From Clostridia bacterium (GTDB lineage: Bacteria; Bacillota; Clostridia; Oscillospirales; Acutalibacteraceae), in the NCBI GenBank assembly GCA_017513525.1, contig JAFXFC010000012.1, forward strand, positions 30,966 to 94,965: DNA of 64,000 nucleotides. Direction: 5' to 3'. Numbering within the stretch: position 1 is the stretch's first letter; each line of letters opens with the position of its first letter. The notes beneath the pieces are model-generated. The model was given only the letters and a program-made list of their open reading frames with translations, was not told the DNA's origin and searched no databases. Shown piece by piece: positions 28,488-35,705 of the stretch. The position numbers were made by a program, and so were the translations under genes.

Positions 28488-29306
28488 TTAAAGGGTTTTG
28501 AGATAATCAATACTCTTTTTAACAGCTGAAAACTCAGTATTTCCTTTGTCCGGTTGATCCTGTTCAACAATGAACCACTGTGCGCCTGATTCTTCACCTG
28601 CTTTAATTATTGCAGGAATATCCTGAACGCCGTATCCTACAGGCTTGAAACTGAAATCGTCTTCTGATGCGGCTTCGGTGTCATCCTCAATGCCGATAAG
28701 CTCATAAAGCTTTTTGGGCTTATCCTTGCCCTTCATAACGAAGTCCTTAAGATGAATTACGGGAGTTCTGCCCTTGTATTTAAGAATGTAGGATGCGGGC
28801 TCTTCTCCGCCTACATTTACCCAGCAGGTGTCAAGCTCTGTCTGAAGATATTCGGCAGGAACTGTAGAATACATAACATCAAGACCGTATTCACCGTCGA
28901 TTTTAATGAATTCAAAGTCATGGTTATGATAAAGAAGTGTAAGGCCCGCTTCGGCGGCTTTTTTTCCGAGTTCTGCAATTTTTTTGAGAGTTTCAGGATA
29001 ATCGGGAGTGCCGGGACGGTAATTTTCGTCAACATAGGGAATTGCAATAAATTTGCATCCGATCTCTTTATATGTAGAAATGACCTTATCCATATCTTCG
29101 AGCATTTCTGCAAGGGGCACATGAGCAGACACGGGGGTAAGAGAATATTTTTCGAGAAGTGCTTTTATTTCAGAAGCAGACTTATCAAAAAGACCTGCAA
29201 ACTCAACACCCTCGTAGCCCATTTCTGCGACTTTTTTAAGAGTACCCTCAAAATCCTTTTCCATTTCATTTCTTACGGAATATAACTGAAGACCTATAGG
29301 CAGCAT
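28488..29306 (-). CDS. Sugar phosphate isomerase/epimerase, TIM barrel
   Basis: 272-aa xylose-isomerase-like TIM barrel, a different subfamily from the one at 18146-19012. Motifs: IGLQLYSVRNEM at the N-terminus, GYEGVEFAG, LLYHNHDFEF, LDTCWVNVGGE, VIHLKDF and a C-terminal WFIVEQDQ that supplies the last metal Glu. Inositol/keto-sugar isomerases and hydroxypyruvate isomerase-like enzymes share these. RBS AAAGGAG is upstream of ATG 29306. Transcribed alone, away from spoIIP's downstream gene by 31 nt. Substrate unknown. Confidence 0.85.
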   Translation of the reverse strand: MLPIGLQLYSVRNEMEKDFEGTLKKVAEMGYEGVEFAGLFDKSASEIKALLEKYSLTPVSAHVPLAEMLEDMDKVISTYKEIGCKFIAIPYVDENYRPGTPDYPETLKKIAELGKKAAEAGLTLLYHNHDFEFIKIDGEYGLDVMYSTVPAEYLQTELDTCWVNVGGEEPASYILKYKGRTPVIHLKDFVMKGKDKPKKLYELIGIEDDTEAASEDDFSFKPVGYGVQDIPAIIKAGEESGAQWFIVEQDQPDKGNTEFSAVKKSIDYLKTL

Positions 29307-29337
29307 AAATTATTTCTCCTTTGTGTTTATATTGGAT

Positions 29338-29547
29338 TCATTTTAGCACACTGAAAAAATTTATACAACTGTTTTTTATATCTTCATATGATATGGTTTC
29401 AAATCTTGTACCCTCAAGCTGATACTGTGCCTTATCACCTGCATATTGTGTGCCGATAATAAGCATAGCGGCACATGTGAGTAAAAAAATAAATAATAAA
29501 AAATTCCTGATTATTTTATAAATATCCGAGTTATTCCGTTTCCTCAT
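29338..29547 (-). CDS. Small single-pass membrane protein after spoIIP
   Basis: 69-aa protein: basic N-terminus (RKRNN), one membrane helix (about 13-33), then a short extracytoplasmic tail. Its start is 2 nt after the spoIIP stop, so it is translationally coupled to it. In Bacillus subtilis spoIIP is followed by the small gene yqxA; this may be a positional counterpart, but I see no sequence proof. Confidence 0.6.
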   Translation of the reverse strand: MRKRNNSDIYKIIRNFLLFIFLLTCAAMLIIGTQYAGDKAQYQLEGTRFETISYEDIKNSCINFFSVLK

Positions 29548-29549
29548 TT

Positions 29550-30722
29550 TTATTCCCCGCAGTGCCTGTTTATTATTTCGGTCAGCACCTTGCCCGTAAG
29601 ATAACCCGAATACATTGCTTCATCCAGAGTATTGGCATCAGTTCCCATTTCAAGCAGTAATGAACATTTTGCTGTGTCCATATTATATTTTCTTTGACAG
29701 AAATATAACGGCTTCATAAGTCCCGGATATTTTTCTTCGGCAGTCTTCTGAAAACACAGTGCAAACCTCAGATTATCCTCCCAATAGGGGAAATCTGTTA
29801 TGTAACCCTCCTCTGCACCTGTTATTATCATTATCTGAGCCGCTTTTCTGCCACCTATTTCGGCGGTAGGCTTGCAGTGAGATGTATCGGAATAGTAAAT
29901 TGCATCTCTGTGAACATCAAGAACTATTTGGATAGTGGGGTATTCTTCCAGATATTTTTCCACCGTAACTCTTGAACGGGAATATGCACCGTCATAGCTT
30001 TCGTCATATATATTTTTGTCATGAATATAGCCAATACCGTTTTCTTCCAAGACACGACATATCTCATCACCAACACGCACCATGTTTCTTGAAATATCAG
30101 TGCTTCTGGTTTTATAATCCTCATAAAAAACACCGTTATCGGAAAGAAGATAGCTTTCCGTGGTGTGCGTGTGGAAAATGAGCACAACAGGCTCGCTTTT
30201 ATCCTTTATATCAAGCACAGGCCCCTCTTTTATTAAAGCGGCAAAATCGGGCTTTTTTGTGGCTGTTGCATTTTTTACGGAAATACCGTCAACTATATCC
30301 GTGGCGCCCGAAGTCTTAAAAAATACTTCCTCTACACTGCCATAGGGGGAAGTATCAGCGAAGGCGGCAAGATATTCGTTTTCCAAAGAAACAATATCAT
30401 CGGGAGTTTCATATATACGCTCTGTTTCTGTGACAGCTTCAGAAAGAGCTTCTTCTGTTGACGGCTCTTCAGTTTCGGGTTCAGTTTCAATTTCAGTGTA
30501 TTCAGCGGCTGTTGTTTCTTCTGCAGTTTCTTCAAAACTCACTTGCCCCATGAGTATGTTTTCGGAATTTTCAAAATCTGTCAATAATGAAACAGTATTT
30601 TCGGCAATAACAGAAGAAACAGGCACCGCAAATCTTATAGTGAGTACTAAAGCAAGAAGTGCAGAAACTATTTTCAGTATCCAGAATTTTTCACGGATAG
30701 CGGATTTAGCACGGGAATTCAT
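29550..30722 (-). CDS. spoIIP: Stage II sporulation protein P
   Basis: 390-aa peptidoglycan hydrolase of the DMP engulfment complex. An N-terminal membrane anchor (about 14-36) is followed by a long Glu/Thr-rich linker (about 62-105) and the C-terminal SpoIIP amidase/endopeptidase domain with the metal-site motifs FHTHTTESY, LDVHRDA and LLEMGTDANT. Placed 61 nt downstream of gpr on the same strand, the order seen in Bacillus (rpsT, gpr, spoIIP). RBS AAGGGTGATG lies before ATG 30722. Good evidence for endospore formation. Confidence 0.95.
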   Translation of the reverse strand: MNSRAKSAIREKFWILKIVSALLALVLTIRFAVPVSSVIAENTVSLLTDFENSENILMGQVSFEETAEETTAAEYTEIETEPETEEPSTEEALSEAVTETERIYETPDDIVSLENEYLAAFADTSPYGSVEEVFFKTSGATDIVDGISVKNATATKKPDFAALIKEGPVLDIKDKSEPVVLIFHTHTTESYLLSDNGVFYEDYKTRSTDISRNMVRVGDEICRVLEENGIGYIHDKNIYDESYDGAYSRSRVTVEKYLEEYPTIQIVLDVHRDAIYYSDTSHCKPTAEIGGRKAAQIMIITGAEEGYITDFPYWEDNLRFALCFQKTAEEKYPGLMKPLYFCQRKYNMDTAKCSLLLEMGTDANTLDEAMYSGYLTGKVLTEIINRHCGE

Positions 30723-30783
30723 TTCATCACCCTTATGTTAAAAAAATTATTTCTTTTTAACATATATGAGAAAATTTTTGCGA

Positions 30784-31647
30784 TTATGGCATGGTAAGAG
30801 AGATAATTTCTTCTCTGGTGAGATTTTTCTGAAGAGCAGAATTTAAGCCCAATGCAATTAGTCTTGCACCGCCTGATGTGATAATGTCCGTGTCCTTGGG
30901 TGTAACCATCATATTGCTGTATTCGCTATTTTCAGTTTCCTTTCCTGTAAGATCATATGAAAGAGTAGCCGCATCCACAACGGTTGGTATGCCTATTGAA
31001 ATAACAGGTACGCCCATTGTTTCTTCGTTTATAGCTTTTCTGCGGTTGCCCACGCCTGAACCCGGTTCAAGTCCGGTGTTACTGAGCTGTACGGTAGTGC
31101 CGAGTCTTGAAACACTTCTTGCCGCAAGGGCATCTATTAAAATTATTGCAGAAGGCTTGATTTTTTCTTTTATTCCTGCTATTATTTCTCCTGTTTCAAT
31201 ACCTGTCTTTCCCGTAACACCGGGTGATATCACAGATACAGCGCGAAGACGGGGAAGTTTTAATTCTTCTGCCGTTTCTTCAGGGATATGTCTTGTTGCA
31301 AGAATAAATTCCGCACATTGAGGTCCTATGGCATCAGGAGTGATATCGGGGTTTCCGAGTCCAGCAATAAGCACCGTACCGTCAGCGGGGATAAGTTCTT
31401 CAAGTGCTTCAGTGAGCATATCGAGCCTTGAGTCATTAAGTGTAGATGAATCGGGGAAGGACTCCATTTCAAGAGTGATATATTTGCCCTGAGGCTTTGA
31501 AAGTGCTTTTTCACCTGCAACGGAAGTGATTTCGATAACCGTAGCTTTGCAGTCAGGACTTTCCTTATAATAGACATTTACCCCATCAATTTCCTCGGAA
31601 GTGTTCATTTCCCGTCTTTCGACGGCTAAATCAGTTCGTATATTCAT
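30784..31647 (-). CDS. gpr: Germination protease (GPR)
   Basis: 287-aa aspartate-type protease that degrades small acid-soluble spore proteins during germination. The N-terminus NIRTDLAVERRE matches the conserved autoprocessing site that removes the propeptide, and GLGNPDITPDAIGP carries the conserved catalytic core. MNIRTD at 31647 is taken as the start because TCGGTGATATT precedes it; an ATG at 31674 has no ribosome site. Divergent from rpsT and followed by spoIIP, a conserved spore-gene neighbourhood. Confidence 0.95.
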   Translation of the reverse strand: MNIRTDLAVERREMNTSEEIDGVNVYYKESPDCKATVIEITSVAGEKALSKPQGKYITLEMESFPDSSTLNDSRLDMLTEALEELIPADGTVLIAGLGNPDITPDAIGPQCAEFILATRHIPEETAEELKLPRLRAVSVISPGVTGKTGIETGEIIAGIKEKIKPSAIILIDALAARSVSRLGTTVQLSNTGLEPGSGVGNRRKAINEETMGVPVISIGIPTVVDAATLSYDLTGKETENSEYSNMMVTPKDTDIITSGGARLIALGLNSALQKNLTREEIISLTMP

Positions 31648-31718
31648 AATATCACCGAATAAAGTTTTGACCATTTGTGAATTTAATATGCAAGCGGGTA
31701 AAAATATGGAAAAAAGTG

Positions 31719-31747
31719 TTGATTTTCTTGAAGCTTCGTGATATTAT
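31719..31747 (+). promoter_or_regulatory. Promoter of rpsT
   Basis: TTGATT (31719-31724), 17-nt spacer, TATTAT (31742-31747), followed by a short leader and the strong ribosome site AAGGAGGTG. Confidence 0.68.
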
Positions 31748-31782
31748 AATAAACTGTATAGAGAGAAGGAGGTGTAATAAAT

Positions 31783-32040
31783 ATGCCCAATATCAAGTCT
31801 GCTAAGAAGCGTGTCATTGTTAACAAGACAAAGGCTGCTCGTAACAAATCCGCTAATTCTGCACTCAAGACTGCTATCAAGAAGGCTAACGCTGCTATTG
31901 ATACAAATGCTGCAGATAAGGCTGCTGCTGTCAATTTCGCTGTAAAGAAGATCGACCAGGCTGCTGCTAAGGGGCTTATCCACAAGAACAATGCAGCCCG
32001 TAAGAAGTCTGCTCTTGTTACAAAGCTTAACAAGGCGTAA
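31783..32040 (+). CDS. rpsT: 30S ribosomal protein S20
   Basis: 85-aa basic, helical protein that binds 16S rRNA in the small subunit. MPNIKSAKKRV is the standard S20 opening, and the Ala/Lys-rich helices and length fit. RBS AAGGAGGTG is near-perfect. The codon pattern differs from its neighbours (many GCT/AAG), typical of highly expressed genes. Divergent from gpr. Confidence 0.97.
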   Translation: MPNIKSAKKRVIVNKTKAARNKSANSALKTAIKKANAAIDTNAADKAAAVNFAVKKIDQAAAKGLIHKNNAARKKSALVTKLNKA

Positions 32041-32125
32041 GTGCCCCAGGCTTTTGCAGGCACTCCTGTAACCCCGGAGTTGCTCCGAACACACGGATAA
32101 ACGGACCGTGTTAAACCGTTTATCC
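32040..32125 (+). other. Structured RNA region between rpsT and the microprotein gene
   Basis: Three hairpins lie in series in 86 nt directly after the rpsT stop: AGTGCC/GGCACT (32040-32064), CGGAG/CTCCG (32075-32087) and GGATAAACGG/CCGTTTATCC (32095-32125). The last competes with ACACGG/CCGTGT (32091-32111). None is followed by a T run, so they do not look like a simple terminator. Possibly a leader of the following small gene or an mRNA-processing site. Confidence 0.5.
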
Positions 32126-32149
32126 CAATTTTGAAAGGACGGTAATATC

Positions 32150-32320
32150 ATGAAAAAGGCTCTTAAGATAATCGCTATCGTTGTAGCTATTGCCGCTGCA
32201 ATAGCAGGTATTTATGTTGTTGTAACAAAGTTCATCAACAAAAAGCAGAACACAACAGATGAAGAAAATTATGTATCCTGCTCTTGTGAAGAAGAATTCT
32301 CTTCCGAAACAATAGCCTGA
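32150..32320 (+). CDS. 56-residue single-pass membrane microprotein
   Basis: Starts at ATG 32150 behind the good ribosome site GAAAGGACGG and ends with TGA at 32320. The peptide begins MKKALKIIAIVVAIAAAIAG, forms one membrane helix (about 5-27), then a basic segment KFINKKQN and an acidic cysteine-containing tail (CSCEEEF). A clear terminator follows. Conservative membrane-helix composition and the flanking signals support a real gene; no family is recognised. Confidence 0.65.
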   Translation: MKKALKIIAIVVAIAAAIAGIYVVVTKFINKKQNTTDEENYVSCSCEEEFSSETIA

Positions 32321-32336
32321 GGATTATATAATAAAA

Positions 32337-32368
32337 ACGGCGGCTCCAAGCCGTCTTTTTCTTTTTTT
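32337..32368 (+). terminator. Terminator of rpsT / microprotein unit
   Basis: Stem ACGGC/GCCGT with 8-nt loop, then TCTTTTTCTTTTTTT. Confidence 0.82.
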
Positions 32369-32375
32369 AACAAAA

Positions 32376-32405
32376 CCGCCCTGCCGAAATTTTTCGGCAG
32401 GGCGG
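32376..32405 (-). terminator. Terminator of the MNT-HEPN pair
   Basis: Nearly perfect inverted repeat with arms CCGCCCTGCCGAAA and TTCGGCAGGGCGG. On the minus strand it is followed by TTTTGTTAAAAAAAG. Sits 18 nt after the HEPN stop. Confidence 0.8.
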
Positions 32406-32423
32406 AAAGTAAAAATTTTAGTC

Positions 32424-32819
32424 TTATTTTTTGCTTAAATAATTTGAAATGAGTTCAATGATATTTTTTGCATATTCCAATTGTTGGATTGCATCTTGTT
32501 TTGATACAACAAAAAAATCATCATAATCACTCGCAGAGCGAACACGAAACAGAGATGAAATTGCATCAGAAACATTCTTATCAAACAGTTCCGTTTTTAG
32601 ATATAATTCTCTGAATTTTGAAATAATTCCCGAATGCTTCTTTGAATCAAAATTGTCTAATATTAAAACGGCTCGTAATGCGTGGAAAGCAGCATAATAT
32701 GCTCTGTTTGCAGTTCCTTTATATTCCTCTGCCTCTAAAAGTATCTGCGCTTCTTTCAAGCAATCTTTTGCGTGGAGAAGTCTTGCTTTTGACAGATTTA
32801 TTAAATCATTTTCAAGCAA
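32424..32819 (-). CDS. HEPN-domain protein (UPF0332-like), toxin candidate
   Basis: About 131-aa all-helical HEPN protein. The conserved NRAYYAAFHALRAVL helix and the later RVRSASDYDDF segment match the UPF0332/HEPN group that is paired with MNT-type nucleotidyltransferases. The RxxxxH ribonuclease motif is not clearly present, so RNase activity is uncertain. The start is probably TTG 32819, with AGAAGGTG 6 nt upstream; GTG 32828 is an alternative but overlaps that site. Its 5' end overlaps the MNT gene, as in known HEPN/MNT toxin-antitoxin pairs. Confidence 0.8.
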   Translation of the reverse strand: MLENDLINLSKARLLHAKDCLKEAQILLEAEEYKGTANRAYYAAFHALRAVLILDNFDSKKHSGIISKFRELYLKTELFDKNVSDAISSLFRVRSASDYDDFFVVSKQDAIQQLEYAKNIIELISNYLSKK

Positions 32820-33150
32820 TTCTGACACCTTCTTTTTTTATATTTTGATAAAAAGGAAGCACATCCGCATAACGGTGATAGGTTTCTGTATCCTTTTCTG
32901 TGATTGAAACAACAACACCGTAATCATATAGAAGTGAGCCGCAAAGGCTGTCAATTTCGCTGCGAAAAGCACGAAGCTCTGTTGCAGAGATATTAGCAAG
33001 AATCATAATATCTACATCTGATTCATCATCATAATCTCCTCTTGCATATGAACCGAAAAGGATAACGGAATGTAATTTGTCAGAAAAAAGCTCCTTTGCC
33101 TTTTTTGCTACTGTATTAAGTAATTGTTCTAATTGGTTTTCAGTACACAT
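32812..33150 (-). CDS. MNT-type nucleotidyltransferase, antitoxin candidate
   Basis: 112-aa minimal nucleotidyltransferase. ILFGSYARGDYDDESDVDIMIL is the intact Pol-beta-type motif GSxARG...SDxD, with the two Asp metal ligands. Start ATG 33150 is chosen because AAAGGCGG is 7 nt upstream; GTG 33156 is too close to it. In characterised MNT-HEPN pairs the MNT protein neutralises HEPN by adding AMP; that is known for the family, inferred here. A strong promoter lies just upstream. Confidence 0.83.
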   Translation of the reverse strand: MCTENQLEQLLNTVAKKAKELFSDKLHSVILFGSYARGDYDDESDVDIMILANISATELRAFRSEIDSLCGSLLYDYGVVVSITEKDTETYHRYADVLPFYQNIKKEGVRIA

Positions 33151-33173
33151 ATGCACACCGCCTTTCTGATTTT

Positions 33174-33202
33174 ATTATATACAAATACTGAAATAAAATC
33201 AA
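33174..33202 (-). promoter_or_regulatory. Promoter of the MNT-HEPN pair
   Basis: On the minus strand TTGATT (33197-33202), 17-nt spacer, perfect TATAAT (33174-33179), 24 nt before the MNT start codon. Confidence 0.7.
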
Positions 33203-33230
33203 CCCTGCTGTAAAAGAGACAATTAGTGTT

Positions 33231-33938
33231 TTATTGTATTATACTGTTTACTGTAAATTCTGCAATTTTAAGTCCCGCCTGCGAGGGGATGAAGCTGATA
33301 CTTGACGGGGGGAGTTTTTTTTCGTCTTCGGTTTCGGGGATAAATTTAGGTGTTACGGGAGAATCGGGGGAGAAGAGCACAGTTACTTTTTTAAGTCCTG
33401 CCTCACGGTATTTTTTTCTCATAACTCTGCAAAGGGGACAGTATTCCGTTTTATTTATATCGGTTATTCTGAAATGCTCTCCCGAAAGCTTTGCGCCCGT
33501 TCCCATTGATGCTATAAGGGGAATTTCCATACTCTCACATTTTACGGCAATTGCGGTTTTAGCATTTGTATCGTCAATGGCATCAATACAAAAATCGTAT
33601 TTTTCCGTAAAAAACAAGTTGATATTATCCTCTGTCACGAAATCGGTTATGATGTTTATTCTGCAATCGGGATTGATATCAGAAATTCTTTCTTTGGCTA
33701 CATCTGTTTTATATTTTCCCACGGTTGAATGAAGAGCATAAAGCTGACGGTTAATGTTAGAAAGGGATATTTTATCCCCGTCAACGAGAGTGAGTTTACC
33801 CACTCCCACGCGTGCGAGAGCCTCCGCCGTGTATGAACCCACACCGCCGAGACCGAATATTATTATTTGACTGTTCTGAAGCTTTTTAAGGGCTTCTTCG
33901 CCTAAAAGCATGGCTGTTCTTGAATGTTCTTCCTTCAT
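33231..33938 (-). CDS. tcdA: tRNA threonylcarbamoyladenosine dehydratase (TcdA/CsdL-like)
   Basis: 235-aa E1-like ThiF-fold enzyme that cyclises t6A to ct6A in tRNA. ATP-binding GLGGVGSYTAEALARVG (about 29-45), DGDKISLSNINRQ, the DAIDD motif and the CPLC zinc-type pair near residue 187 are present. Length is normal. RBS GCGGTGA lies 6 nt upstream of ATG. It is monocistronic, upstream of the MNT-HEPN pair on the same strand. Confidence 0.88.
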   Translation of the reverse strand: MKEEHSRTAMLLGEEALKKLQNSQIIIFGLGGVGSYTAEALARVGVGKLTLVDGDKISLSNINRQLYALHSTVGKYKTDVAKERISDINPDCRINIITDFVTEDNINLFFTEKYDFCIDAIDDTNAKTAIAVKCESMEIPLIASMGTGAKLSGEHFRITDINKTEYCPLCRVMRKKYREAGLKKVTVLFSPDSPVTPKFIPETEDEKKLPPSSISFIPSQAGLKIAEFTVNSIIQ

Positions 33939-34022
33939 TTTTTCACCGCTTCGCTTGTTTTCCTATATAATAACATCTTTTTTTTGATTAAACAAGCCTT
34001 GATAAACTGTCATGTAAAGTTC

Positions 34023-34051
34023 TTGCCAAAAACATAATAATATGCTAAACT
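34023..34051 (+). promoter_or_regulatory. Promoter of the XRE membrane regulator
   Basis: TTGCCA (34023-34028), 17-nt spacer, TAAACT (34046-34051), 36 nt before the start codon. Confidence 0.58.
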
Positions 34052-34087
34052 TTATAATACACTATAAAAAGAAAAGCGGGTGAGTAT

Positions 34088-34699
34088 ATGCTTGGGGAAG
34101 CGGAATTTAAGAATATCTTCGGCAACAAGCTGAGTATGCTCAGAAAACAGCGCGGTATGACTCAGAGTGAGCTCGGCTATCAGCTCAATTACAGTGATAA
34201 AGCGGTATCCAAGTGGGAAAGAGGAGAAAGTATTCCTGATGCATATACGATATATAAAATTGCTGAGCTTTTTGGTGTTTCAATAAACGAAATGCTTTCC
34301 GATGAGGAAAAAATAGATCTGAAATCTGCTAATCCGAAAGGTGAGCTCAAGCCTTCAAGATATTTTGTTCCTATTATTGTAGCAGTAAGTGTTTTTTTTG
34401 TAGCGTCAGTTATTTTTCTTGTATTTAAGAACATACCGTCAATAAGCCAATATGCACATTATCCTTTTTTATATGCTCTTCCCGTTGCTGCGATCACATT
34501 GACAGTTTTTTCATCCTTATGGTGGAGAATGGTGTTCAGATGTATATTTGTTTCTCTTATTATCTGGTCATCTGCTTTAGCTCTTTATTTTACATTGGGT
34601 ATGGAAAACCTTATTTATATTTTTGTTCCTTGCGCTGTTTTGCAGATTGCATGTGTATTGGCATATCTGTTTGCCTGGTTCGTAATAAAGAAAAAGTGA
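34088..34699 (+). CDS. XRE-family HTH protein with membrane domain
   Basis: 203-aa protein. Cro/C1-type HTH at about 14-68 (LRKQRGMTQSELGYQLNYSDKAVSKWERG), then about four membrane helices (roughly 97-118, 132-152, 154-172, 176-198). Membrane-tethered XRE proteins of this build are common in Firmicutes and often act as anti-stress or signalling regulators. GCGGGTGAGT provides the ribosome site. Target genes cannot be inferred; the nearest are the convergent hemolysin III gene and divergent tcdA. Confidence 0.82.
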   Translation: MLGEAEFKNIFGNKLSMLRKQRGMTQSELGYQLNYSDKAVSKWERGESIPDAYTIYKIAELFGVSINEMLSDEEKIDLKSANPKGELKPSRYFVPIIVAVSVFFVASVIFLVFKNIPSISQYAHYPFLYALPVAAITLTVFSSLWWRMVFRCIFVSLIIWSSALALYFTLGMENLIYIFVPCAVLQIACVLAYLFAWFVIKKK

Positions 34700-34717
34700 A
34701 TATACCTGTTAAAAATC

Positions 34718-34745
34718 CAAGGGGCTGTGTAAAAACAGCCCCTTG
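34718..34745. terminator. Terminator of XRE and hemolysin III genes
   Basis: Arms CAAGGGGCTGT and ACAGCCCCTTG with a 6-nt loop; the minus strand carries the better T-rich tail (GATTTTTAAC), so it mainly ends the minus-strand gene. Confidence 0.78.
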
Positions 34746-34766
34746 TGATATGTATATAATATTCTG

Positions 34767-35423
34767 TTATATTGCGGCATAAATGCTGAAAAAGTGAAGA
34801 AGTGTTCCGCTGAGAACAAAAATATGAAAAATACTGTGGAAATATTTTTTCTTTTTTCCTACTGCATAAAAGGCAGTCCCTACGGTATAAATTATACCGC
34901 CTGCTATTATTAAAGAGATAATCTGAGCTCCGTTTGCGCAATTTTTATAAATAGGATAAATGAGAACAGCACTTATCCAGCCTACTATCATATAAAGTGT
35001 CATTTGTACTTTTTTGTATTTTTCCTGGTCTATGAAGGTAAGGGCAGTTCCTATAGTGCTCAGAAGAAAGCTTACAGTGCTCATAACTATTGCAAGTATT
35101 TTATTGTAGGGATATACACAAATTACGGTCAATGCAATGCTCGTTCCCGTTATCAGAATAAAAATAGTTGAATGATCGAGCAGCCGCATGATTTTTTTTG
35201 CGTCAGATTTTTTCAGAGAATGGTAAAGGGTTGAACAGGTGTAGAGCACCACTACCGATACGGCAAATATTATTGCACCAAGATAGGCGTTGGTATCGGT
35301 TGCTTTTAAAAGACAAAATATGCATGAAAGAATTCCTAAAGGAACCCCCATACCGTGAGAAACAGCATTAAAAATTTCTTCACCTTTTGTATAGGTCGGT
35401 AAATTAACTTTTGAAAGTTTCAT
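34767..35423 (-). CDS. Hemolysin III / PAQR-family membrane protein
   Basis: 218-aa seven-helix membrane protein. The family motifs are EEIFNAVSHG near the N-terminus, TCSTLYHSL, LLDHSTIFILI and the C-terminal FHIFVLSGTLLHFFSIY, which hold the conserved Ser/Asp/His residues thought to bind zinc in PAQR hydrolases. Start ATG 35423 follows AAGGAGG; the open frame to 35450 lacks a ribosome site. The physiological role is unsettled despite the name. Confidence 0.88.
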   Translation of the reverse strand: MKLSKVNLPTYTKGEEIFNAVSHGMGVPLGILSCIFCLLKATDTNAYLGAIIFAVSVVVLYTCSTLYHSLKKSDAKKIMRLLDHSTIFILITGTSIALTVICVYPYNKILAIVMSTVSFLLSTIGTALTFIDQEKYKKVQMTLYMIVGWISAVLIYPIYKNCANGAQIISLIIAGGIIYTVGTAFYAVGKKKKYFHSIFHIFVLSGTLLHFFSIYAAI

Positions 35424-35454
35424 AAAACGCCTCCTTGAAACAAACTGCAATTTT

Positions 35455-35483
35455 ATAATACGGTGCTTACGTTAAAAAGTCAC
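35455..35483 (-). promoter_or_regulatory. Candidate promoter of the hemolysin III gene
   Basis: On the minus strand GTGACT (35478-35483), 17-nt spacer, TATTAT (35455-35460), about 32 nt upstream of the start. Confidence 0.42.
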
Positions 35484-35645
35484 CCTACCGATACCTTTTT
35501 AGAGTCTCCCGAATAAAAAAACACTCTACCTCAAGTAGAATTTGAAAAAACATCGTGAAAAGTAATAAAAAACAGCCGGATATTTTGTTTAATATTTAAT
35601 TGCGTCTTATTTTATAAACTTTTCTATATATTAAACAAGTGCGAC

Positions 35646-35674
35646 TTGCTTTTTATATTAAAAAATAGTAAAAT
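35646..35674 (+). promoter_or_regulatory. Promoter of the GH38-associated operon
   Basis: TTGCTT (35646-35651), 17-nt spacer, TAAAAT (35669-35674), 32 nt before the start of the 598-aa protein. Confidence 0.6.
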
Positions 35675-35705
35675 TATCTTGATTATGTATATAAAGGAGA
35701 GTTTT

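Noticed and set aside
28752..29285. 177-aa plus-strand reading frame
   Set aside because: It is the antisense shadow of the TIM-barrel isomerase gene, Cys/Phe-rich with no ribosome site or family match.
30735..30763. Terminator between gpr and spoIIP (TGTTAAAAA / TTTTTAACA)
   Set aside because: Almost pure A-T stem of low stability; readthrough or a promoter region is just as likely, so not listed.
35525..35560. MerR-type operator (TCTAC-CTCAA-GTAGA)
   Set aside because: Five-bp arms only, no promoter with a 19-nt spacer around it and no MerR gene nearby.
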